Part shown: positions 21,739-27,743 of the stretch, in pieces | Layout of the letters: every line of letters begins with the position of its first letter | Numbering within the stretch: the first letter of the stretch is position 1 | Translations under genes and position numbers: made by a program | Notes under the pieces: generated by a model | Database searches by the model: none | What the model was told of the DNA's origin: nothing | The model's input: only the letters and a program-made list of their open reading frames with translations | Assembly: GCF_050313795.1 (NCBI RefSeq) | Contig: NZ_JBNPMC010000046.1 | Coordinates: forward strand, 1 to 27,743 | DNA: 27,743 nt | Reading direction: 5' to 3' | Origin: CAMBRQ01 sp945870325 | Lineage (GTDB): Bacteria > Bacillota > Clostridia > Lachnospirales > Lachnospiraceae

Positions 21739-22759
21739 AGAATTCCTTCCCTGCAAGGATCTCCTGATAATCCTTATAGTTCTTTTTAAGAAGTGCCGGT
21801 GTATCCAGCCCATATGGACACTTGGACTTACACTTTCCACACTCCAGACAATCTTCAATCTTCTTCATCTTTGCCTGTGCCTCTTCTCCCAGATGTGCCG
21901 CAGACGGCGAACGTCTGAGAAGAAGTGACATTCTGGCACAGTTATTAATCTCTATTCCCACTGGACATGGCATACAATATCCGCATCCCCTGCAGAAATC
22001 TCCCTGCAGTTCCAATCTGTCCTTCGCAATCCTCTCAGCAATCTCTCCTTCCATCTTCGGCGGATTCTCCTGATAGGACAGGAATTCATCCAACTCACTC
22101 TCCCTTTGGATTCCCCAGATTGGAAGTACATTGTCATACTCGTTCATGAACGCATACGCCATATCAGACTGATTGATCAAGCCTCCTGCCAACGCCTTCA
22201 TAGCAAGGAATCCCATATCCTTCTCCTTGCACATATGGACCAGTTCAATCTCCTGATCCGAGCTTAAGTAACTGAACGGAAACTGTAAGGTATCATAGAG
22301 ACCGCTTTCAATCGCCTCTTTCGCAACTGCCAGACGATGATTCGTAATTCCGATAAACCGGATCTTCCCCTGCTTCTTTGCCTCCAGCATCGCATCATAT
22401 AATCCGTCTTCGCCGCCTGGCTTCGGACAGAACGGCGGATTGTGGAACTGATAGACATCCACATAATCCGTCTGAAGCATCTTCAAAGACTCCTCCAGAT
22501 CCTTCCAGAACCCTTCCGCATCCATAGCCGTCGTCTTCGTTGTGATGTAAATCTCCTTACGCACATCCGAAAGCGCATATCCAATCTTCTCTTCACTGTC
22601 CGTATACATCCTGGCCGTGTCAAAAAGGCGTACCCCGTGCTCATAAGCCTTCTTAAGGATTCCAGCTGCATCCTCCTTACTGATTCTCTGAATCGGCAAT
22701 GCACCGAACCCGTTCTTATTCACCGTAATCTCCATTCTCCCTAATCTTACTGTATCCAT
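21737..22759 (-). CDS. Aldo/keto reductase with C-terminal 4Fe-4S motifs
   Basis: The 340-residue protein has the aldo/keto reductase barrel: FDTARMYTDSEEKIGYAL with the catalytic Asp and Tyr, YVDVYQFHNPPF with the catalytic His, and a later NADPH-pocket region. The last 100 residues have two ferredoxin-like cysteine sets, CRGCGYCMPCP and CLECGKCKSKCP, that should hold 4Fe-4S clusters, an arrangement frequent in anaerobic clostridia. The electron donor may be ferredoxin or NADPH. The ribosome site GGGAGGAA precedes the ATG. It is followed on the same strand by nothing before the MATE terminator. It is probably co-transcribed with the small FakA-like gene 30 bases upstream. Confidence 0.92.
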   Translation of the reverse strand: MDTVRLGRMEITVNKNGFGALPIQRISKEDAAGILKKAYEHGVRLFDTARMYTDSEEKIGYALSDVRKEIYITTKTTAMDAEGFWKDLEESLKMLQTDYVDVYQFHNPPFCPKPGGEDGLYDAMLEAKKQGKIRFIGITNHRLAVAKEAIESGLYDTLQFPFSYLSSDQEIELVHMCKEKDMGFLAMKALAGGLINQSDMAYAFMNEYDNVLPIWGIQRESELDEFLSYQENPPKMEGEIAERIAKDRLELQGDFCRGCGYCMPCPVGIEINNCARMSLLLRRSPSAAHLGEEAQAKMKKIEDCLECGKCKSKCPYGLDTPALLKKNYKDYQEILAGKEF

Positions 22760-22789
22760 ATTCTTCCTCCCTTCATACCGATACGCTTC

Positions 22790-23041
22790 TTATCCTTTTA
22801 AGCCTCTCGCCTGCCTGTCCATATCCTCTACGACAATATCAAAAATCTCTCCAAGAGTCGCACAGTATTCCAGCACCTTCCATGGCTCATTGGTATGATA
22901 ATGGATCTTGATTAATTCCTCATCACCCACAGCCAACAGACAATCCCCCTTAAAATTCTCCGTAAAATAATCACTAATCACATCTTCGTCAAGGTCTTCC
23001 CCTTCAATTAACAGTTGTGTATCATATCTGTACTCAAGCAT
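22790..23041 (-). CDS. Small stand-alone FakA-middle-domain (DAK2-associated) protein
   Basis: From the ATG at 23041 (AAAGGAG eight bases upstream) the protein has 83 residues. It matches the middle domain of fatty-acid kinase FakA/YloV: YDTQLLIEGEDLDED, GDCLLAVGDEELIKIHYHTN, EPWKVLEYCATLGEIFDIVV and EDMDRQ. In FakA that domain holds a metal through one cysteine and two histidines, as I recall; here the histidines of HYHT are kept but the expected cysteine of YCTE is aspartate (YDTQ). The nucleotide-binding DhaL domain and the C-terminal domain are absent, so it cannot be a kinase. It may bind a fatty acid, a partner, or metal (inference). It precedes the aldo/keto reductase with 30 bases between. 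Confidence 0.8.
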   Translation of the reverse strand: MLEYRYDTQLLIEGEDLDEDVISDYFTENFKGDCLLAVGDEELIKIHYHTNEPWKVLEYCATLGEIFDIVVEDMDRQARGLKG

Positions 23042-23106
23042 ATCCATTCTCCTTTCAAACACACACTTTCACACATCCACCTATGCATATGCAAATCCAC
23101 TATTTC

Positions 23107-23135
23107 TATAATACCACACAACTGCATAACTTTAA
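23107..23135 (-). promoter_or_regulatory. Promoter of the FakA-domain / aldo-keto reductase pair
   Basis: On the minus strand TTTAAA and TATTAT are 17 bases apart, with TGG just before the -10 box (an extended -10). It is the only good promoter in the 150-base gap before the small gene. The gap contains nothing else that I recognise. Confidence 0.5.
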
Positions 23136-23191
23136 AACCCCATCCTTGCACCGTCCACTTCCAATCCCCCATTTTTCTCCACAAAATTCCT

Positions 23192-25786
23192 CTACTCTAC
23201 CTTCCTCATTCTCTCCACAACACTCACTTGATTCATCTTCCTATAACAGATCAAAGGAACCAGAAGTACCACAACCATCAGCACCGGTATACACACAATC
23301 ACTGGCAGCACCGTAAACTTCCACGTAAAGAAGAAGAACCCTTCTCCAATATTACGAACTACAGTCACACTCAAGATCCCGCTCAGCAGGATCGCACAGA
23401 TACTTGTAAATACCGCATAATATCCCCCTTCAAAACACAGCATCTGCTTTAACTGTTTGCCCGTCATGCCAACCGCTTCCATCATTGCGAATTCCTGTTT
23501 CCTGGACAACACGGATGTAATCATCGTATTCACAAAGTTCAGAATCCCGATCATTGCAAGAATCAATGCCAGCAGACCGCCAATCATCACATACGTATTT
23601 TTATAGGAATCGAATTCTTCTACAATCTTCGCTTTTGAAGTATAAGTAAGATCTGCATTTACATTCTCGCAATAATCTGCCATCCACGCTTCCATTTTCT
23701 CTTCCTGCTCTTTCTCGACATTAAAAATTGTACGCATGGGATGCTGATCTCCCATCAAATCCAGATACTCCTCCTCCGGAAGAATATAATTACATTCAAA
23801 CATACCGAAATGCTGTATCCCGCAGGAATAGGGCATTTCTGCCACCGCCAGTACTTCATATTCCCGTCTCTCTCCCGCTTCATTGCAAACCGTCACTTTC
23901 TCACCCGGTTTAAAAAAGTCAACCCCCTCTTCATCGCTGGTCCGAAACCTGGTCGTAATTACATAGTTCCCTGTCGAAAATTTCTCCCAATCCAAATCAC
24001 CCTCGGGATTCTCCAGTTTATTCATTACCATTTCGCTAATTCCGTATACTTTGCCATCAACGAATCTTTCTTCCCGCCAGACATCAAGCATTCCTTCCTC
24101 ATCATTAGTTGTCATCTCTTCAAGTTCTGCCCTGGTATCCGGATTATCAAAGATCCTTTCCTCAATCAAAGCAAACTCTTCATCTGTAAACCAGGGATCT
24201 ATTTCTTTCAGATAAATATTCCCTGTTTCTTCTATCCCTTTCTGCTTTTTCAATTCATTTAAAAACTCTTCCGTCACGCCATCTGTTACGATCATATCAT
24301 ACGCTACAGACAGATTATCCAGCGTCGCATCTGCAACTGAGAAATCGCTCACCGTCATGGATGATACGAATTTGTCCATGTCAAACCCCTGTATCAGACT
24401 ATAGATACTGTTGAGAATGACCAATGCCAGCGAGAGAGATGCGACCACTACGATAACTTTCTTTCGGTTTCTCTTCACATTCTGAATCGCCATCGTTTTC
24501 GGACTTACTCGTTTTGTCTTCTTAGTCTTCAGAGATTTCTTCTTCTGGTTAATCTCATTTTGCCCTTCCGTATATCGTACAGCCTCAATCGACGATACTT
24601 TTGAAGCAATTCTGCACGGTTTGATACAACTTATATATACGGTCATCAATGAAAACAAAGCTGCTCCAAGGAATATCCATACATTCAGTACCACCTTCGT
24701 ATCCGTTGTTCCGGTAAATGTAAGTTCTCCCATAATTACCGGCAGCAGCACTTTTCCAATGCCAGCCCCAACCACCAGTCCAATCGGGATTCCATATAAG
24801 GACAACATGAACGCCTGCCGACGCACAATCTTACGAAGCTGCCTTCCCGTTGTCCCAATCGTCTTCAACAAGCCATAATATTGGATATCATGATATACAT
24901 TAATATAAAAAATGTTATATATAATCAGATATCCCGATGCCAGAATTACCAAAAAGAGACTTAAGACTGTAAGCACTACTTCTATGTCCATGGAATCTCC
25001 CATATATGCCCAGTTAATTCCAGTATCTACATGCTCCGGGAATCCGCAACGCTTGGTTAATTCCGCCGCCTGCTTCTCCAGATTAAAACTATGCTTAAAA
25101 TTAAAATCCGCCATAATGCGCCCCGGATAATCAGAAGCATCAATCTGATGATCCATGGCAGATGTAGTTGGCGTTGGTGCCACCGCATTCGCATACGCTT
25201 TAGACACTGCGGCAATCTGTACCTGGGAGATTGTGTCCCCTCTAAAATATCCGCTTAACGTAAAGGTCTTCTCAATCGTCTGATTTCCCACTTGCAATAC
25301 CAGCGGAACCTTAGCCCCGATCTCGCAGGGAACGCCAAGTTTTTCTAACACCAGATCGCTTGTGACAATCTCGTCTTCTTTCTCAGGCATATGCCCCTCT
25401 TCCGGATAGCAGAAAGAAAACTTTGCATCCAGATCTTCATAGTAACTGACTTCCGTATGAAGTTTCAGCAGTTCCTTATTGACGGCATCTCCTACTGCAA
25501 TACGGTAAGAAACTTCTTTTAGTTCCTTATCCTGTTTTACAATATCGTATTCTTCCCTGGTCAGATATTTATAACCTGCATGGGCGCTCCCACCCACCTG
25601 ACGCATCGTCGCCTCCTGCGACTTCTTCACCAGACTCCCGCCTACGGTGAATACAGAAGTAAAAAGAACCGTTGTCAGAGCGATTGCCAGTACCGCTATC
25701 ATATTCCTGCCCTTTCCGGCTTTTCTTGTCTGATCGGCAATTTTACGGATTACACGCTGATTCTTTACCCTACTCATCCGCCTCAC
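23192..25786 (-). CDS. ABC transporter permease, FtsX/MacB type, with two large extracellular regions
   Basis: This 864-residue permease starts at GTG 25786 or ATG 25777, overlapping the end of the ATPase gene. It has an N-terminal helix (about 28-50), a roughly 220-residue external region, three helices (about 270-390), a second helix near 445, a second external region of about 250 residues, and three C-terminal helices (about 740-855). The two FtsX-like domains have the usual GTTGRQLRKIVRRQAFMLSLY and VGMTGKQLKQMLCFEGGYYA coupling stretches. It is longer than BceB and has two external regions, so it is not a plain bacitracin-type permease. It partners the ATPase upstream, probably for peptide or lipoprotein-type export or sensing. 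Confidence 0.92.
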   Translation of the reverse strand: MRRMSRVKNQRVIRKIADQTRKAGKGRNMIAVLAIALTTVLFTSVFTVGGSLVKKSQEATMRQVGGSAHAGYKYLTREEYDIVKQDKELKEVSYRIAVGDAVNKELLKLHTEVSYYEDLDAKFSFCYPEEGHMPEKEDEIVTSDLVLEKLGVPCEIGAKVPLVLQVGNQTIEKTFTLSGYFRGDTISQVQIAAVSKAYANAVAPTPTTSAMDHQIDASDYPGRIMADFNFKHSFNLEKQAAELTKRCGFPEHVDTGINWAYMGDSMDIEVVLTVLSLFLVILASGYLIIYNIFYINVYHDIQYYGLLKTIGTTGRQLRKIVRRQAFMLSLYGIPIGLVVGAGIGKVLLPVIMGELTFTGTTDTKVVLNVWIFLGAALFSLMTVYISCIKPCRIASKVSSIEAVRYTEGQNEINQKKKSLKTKKTKRVSPKTMAIQNVKRNRKKVIVVVASLSLALVILNSIYSLIQGFDMDKFVSSMTVSDFSVADATLDNLSVAYDMIVTDGVTEEFLNELKKQKGIEETGNIYLKEIDPWFTDEEFALIEERIFDNPDTRAELEEMTTNDEEGMLDVWREERFVDGKVYGISEMVMNKLENPEGDLDWEKFSTGNYVITTRFRTSDEEGVDFFKPGEKVTVCNEAGERREYEVLAVAEMPYSCGIQHFGMFECNYILPEEEYLDLMGDQHPMRTIFNVEKEQEEKMEAWMADYCENVNADLTYTSKAKIVEEFDSYKNTYVMIGGLLALILAMIGILNFVNTMITSVLSRKQEFAMMEAVGMTGKQLKQMLCFEGGYYAVFTSICAILLSGILSVTVVRNIGEGFFFFTWKFTVLPVIVCIPVLMVVVLLVPLICYRKMNQVSVVERMRKVE

Positions 25787-26489
25787 CGCCTTTTAAACTT
25801 CTGTCATTGTCTGAGATTCTGCCGTCTCCTAAGATTCTTCCATCTTCAATCCGGATAATACGGTCTGCCAGTTGTGCAATCTCCTCGTTATGGGTAATCA
25901 TTACGATAGTCTGCCCGAACTTCTCTCCTGTGACTTTCAACAGTCCCAACACATCCTGGCTGGTTCTGGAATCCAGATTGCCTGTCGGCTCATCCGCCAG
26001 AAGAATGGTGGGCTTCGCCGCAAGCGCTCTTGCTATGGCAACTCTCTGCTGCTGGCCTCCGGAAAGCTGGCTTGGAAGGCTCTCAAGTTTCTCTTTTAAC
26101 CCAAGCACTGCAATCACACGATCTACATATGCTTTATCTACCGTATTTCCATCCAATTCAATTGGCAGCACAATGTTCTCATATACATTCAGCACCGGCA
26201 CCAGATTATAGCTCTGGAATACGAATCCTATCTTCCTTCTTCGAAAGACACATAATGCATCATCCTTCAACGCTGAGATATCCTTATCGTCCACAAATAC
26301 CTTGCCTGATGTGGGACAATCCAGACCTCCCAGCATATGAAGAAGCGTTGACTTTCCACTTCCACTGGTTCCCACGATTGCAAGAAATTCTCCCCGTTCT
26401 ACCTTCAGGTTCACGCCGTCTAAGGCTTTGACCTGATTTTCTCCAGTTCCATAGTATTTTTTCAGATTGTCTGTCACTAATACTTTCAC
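25770..26489 (-). CDS. ABC transporter ATPase, MacB/LolD type
   Basis: The 239-residue ATPase has Walker A GTSGSGKST, Q-loop QSYNLVP, signature LSGGQQQR, Walker B ILLADEPTGNLD and the switch histidine in VMITHN. The TGNLDSRTSQDVL stretch is typical of the MacB/LolD/FtsE branch that energises FtsX-type permeases. The stop overlaps the start of the permease gene by several bases, so the two are translationally coupled. The start ATG follows GGAGGTGATAAGG. Its probable regulators are the kinase and response regulator that precede it. Confidence 0.95.
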   Translation of the reverse strand: MKVLVTDNLKKYYGTGENQVKALDGVNLKVERGEFLAIVGTSGSGKSTLLHMLGGLDCPTSGKVFVDDKDISALKDDALCVFRRRKIGFVFQSYNLVPVLNVYENIVLPIELDGNTVDKAYVDRVIAVLGLKEKLESLPSQLSGGQQQRVAIARALAAKPTILLADEPTGNLDSRTSQDVLGLLKVTGEKFGQTIVMITHNEEIAQLADRIIRIEDGRILGDGRISDNDRSLKGGEADE

Positions 26490-26531
26490 CTTATCACCTC
26501 CCGCTGCCCTGTGTTCTTATCATATAGAAAA

Positions 26532-26565
26532 GAGGACAGCAACTTCATATTTCTTTACTGTCCTC
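26532..26565 (-). terminator. Hairpin between the kinase and ABC transporter genes
   Basis: GAGGACAG (26532-26539) and CTGTCCTC (26558-26565) form an eight-base-pair stem. On the minus strand the stem is followed by TTTTCTATATG, so it may end or attenuate the regulator-kinase transcript before the transporter genes. A TATAAT lies just upstream in that direction (about 26568-26573), so a separate transporter promoter is possible. Confidence 0.5.
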
Positions 26566-26646
26566 ATTATATATTCCTGTTCTTACCACACTCTTTCCGG
26601 AATCTAACAGATCTGAAAGAATCTTTGTAAAATCTATACCTTTTCT

Positions 26647-27528
26647 TTATACACTGTCACGCTGTAAATATAGAATGAATTCAGCGCCTTTTTGGGGCTT
26701 AGACTTCACCTTAATATAGCCATTCTCTTTTCTTAGAATCTCCCTTGTAAGATACAGCCCGATTCCTACACCGTCCTCCTGCTGTACCTCTTCTGCCCGG
26801 TAGAATCTTCCGAAGATCTTCGCCGTATCCTCTTCCTTAATCCCAATTCCGGAATCTTTCACAGATATGGCGGTATACAGTTCATATTCCGTAACGGATA
26901 CTACAACCTGACTTCCAGAAGCAGAATACTTCACTGCATTATCCAGTACATTTCCCAGTGCTTCCTTCGTCCATTTCATATCATAGCAGGCGATTCCTTC
27001 ATCATGATATGTATTCAAGACCCCCACATTCTTCTTTTCCGCTTTGGGCATAATATCTTCAATCACCGTATCCAGAAGCCGGCTTATCTTTTGGCTCTTC
27101 GGCTGTACTTCTACAATATTGCTCTCAAGCCTTGACATCTTTGTCAGTGATTGAATCAGGAATTCCAGTTTCTCCGTCTGACGGATGATCTCCCCCAGTA
27201 TTCTTAAGTCCTTCTCTCTATTACAAAGGATTTCTTCCCGATTCGCTCCGTTCTCTGACTGCAGACTCTCCTCCAATAATGATGCATACAACTTAATATT
27301 CGCCATCGGCGTCTTCGTCTGATGAGAGATATCCGAAACCAGTCCTTTTACACTTTCTTTTTCCTTCTCCAGATTCTCTCTGGATATTACGGATGTTCCC
27401 AGAAAATGCTTCCACTTCGCTTCTACCTTTGAAAGTTTAGATTCGTCATAATCCGACTCGCAGAAAGTTCCTGCGATTGCTTCATCCAGCATCTGGTCTA
27501 ATCGATCCAGTGTTCTACGTCCTAACAT
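26647..27528 (-). CDS. Soluble sensor histidine kinase, partner of the ABC transporter
   Basis: The 293-residue kinase has no membrane helix. An N-terminal coiled segment (about 1-65) leads to the H box SDISHQTKTPMANIKLYASL, followed by the N box ALGNVLDNAVKYSASGSQVV and the G boxes DSGIGIKEED and GVGIGLYLTREIL. A stop lies just upstream of the ATG, so no membrane part has been missed. Without its own sensor domain it may take its signal from the large FtsX-type permease, as happens with transporter-dependent kinases (inference from family knowledge). It starts 14 bases after the response regulator stop. Confidence 0.9.
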   Translation of the reverse strand: MLGRRTLDRLDQMLDEAIAGTFCESDYDESKLSKVEAKWKHFLGTSVISRENLEKEKESVKGLVSDISHQTKTPMANIKLYASLLEESLQSENGANREEILCNREKDLRILGEIIRQTEKLEFLIQSLTKMSRLESNIVEVQPKSQKISRLLDTVIEDIMPKAEKKNVGVLNTYHDEGIACYDMKWTKEALGNVLDNAVKYSASGSQVVVSVTEYELYTAISVKDSGIGIKEEDTAKIFGRFYRAEEVQQEDGVGIGLYLTREILRKENGYIKVKSKPQKGAEFILYLQRDSV

Positions 27529-27542
27529 CTTATTCTACTTCC

Positions 27543-27743
27543 TTACTCCACTTCCTTTTTCCACATATACCCCTGCCTGTATACTGTCTGTATATATGAA
27601 ACTCCATCTTTTTTATCCTCTAATTTGCTTCTAAGACGGTTCACCGTAACGGACAACGCATTCTCATCTACATATTCTCCGCCGTCACTCCACAGTCTGT
27701 CGATCAAAACACTTCGGGTCAGAATCCTTCCCCGGTTCTCCAG
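27543..27743 (-). CDS. OmpR-family response regulator, C-terminal part (cut by the window edge)
   Basis: The visible 66 residues are a winged-helix output domain: ENRGRILTRSVLIDRLWSD, EYVDENALSVTVNRLRSKLE and YIQTVYRQGYMW before the stop. They match the C-terminal part of BceR/OmpR-type regulators. The receiver domain lies outside the window. It precedes the soluble kinase and ABC genes, so it is the likely controller of that transporter. Confidence 0.9.
   Translation of the reverse strand: MENRGRILTRSVLIDRLWSDGGEYVDENALSVTVNRLRSKLEDKKDGVSYIQTVYRQGYMWKKEVE

Noticed and set aside
23192..27743. Naming the transporter BceAB and its regulators BceRS
   Set aside because: The permease is 864 residues with two large outer regions, longer than BceB, and the kinase has no membrane helices. 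Only a general resemblance of the regulator is clear.
1..27743. tRNA, rRNA, riboswitch, T-box or reverse-transcriptase element
   Set aside because: I saw no cloverleaf, conserved rRNA stretch, T-box sequence, or reverse-transcriptase motif on either strand. A covariance-model search would be needed to exclude weaker RNA structures.

Overview
The window looks like chromosomal DNA of a gut-type Firmicute, most likely a Lachnospiraceae or related clostridial species. This rests on AT-rich DNA, strong AGGAGG ribosome sites, a VanRS-type two-component pair, a P27-type phage terminase, an aldo/keto reductase with 4Fe-4S motifs, and an FtsX-type ABC transporter beside its own kinase and regulator. 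Nearly all genes are on the minus strand. Species identity cannot be read from the sequence alone.

Positions 1-5440 are an accessory island. Two pairs of minus-strand genes (a YhcG/DUF1016 PD-(D/E)XK nuclease with a small unknown protein; an AAA+ ATPase of the DUF4143 type with a protein carrying a HEPN-like R-X4-H motif) are separated by roughly 250-310 bp repeat units. The units are bounded by GTAGTA hexamers, mostly paired at an 11-bp period, and two of them contain the start of a low-molecular-weight tyrosine phosphatase gene. The copy at the left edge has the same short blocks on the same strand but in the opposite order. The ATPase promoter sits between two palindromes.

Positions 5440-8960 are a graveyard of mobile and toxin-antitoxin DNA: a fused and frameshifted phage terminase remnant, an AbiE antitoxin/toxin remnant, a broken Fic gene and an apparently intact Fic gene. 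One small lysine-rich protein gene lies on the plus strand with its own terminator.

Positions 9125-10610 hold an ArsR-regulated unit: regulator with CxC motif, a decayed ArsP/DUF318-type permease, and an intact 61-residue protein with four Cys-Cys pairs. A MocR regulator and a divergent FMN-binding pyridoxamine-oxidase-like protein (10630-12746) share an overlapping promoter region with direct repeats.

Positions 12958-20082 are mostly intact, core-like genes: a methyltransferase, a VanZ-domain membrane protein downstream of VanS/VanR-like genes (no resistance ligase genes are present), a GNAT acetyltransferase, an aromatic-acid-exporter-like protein, and a threonine/serine exporter. A plus-strand MATE pump follows. 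The right end holds an aldo/keto reductase with a small FakA-middle-domain protein, and then a response regulator (cut by the window edge), a soluble histidine kinase, an ABC ATPase and an 864-residue permease, which probably form one signalling and export module.
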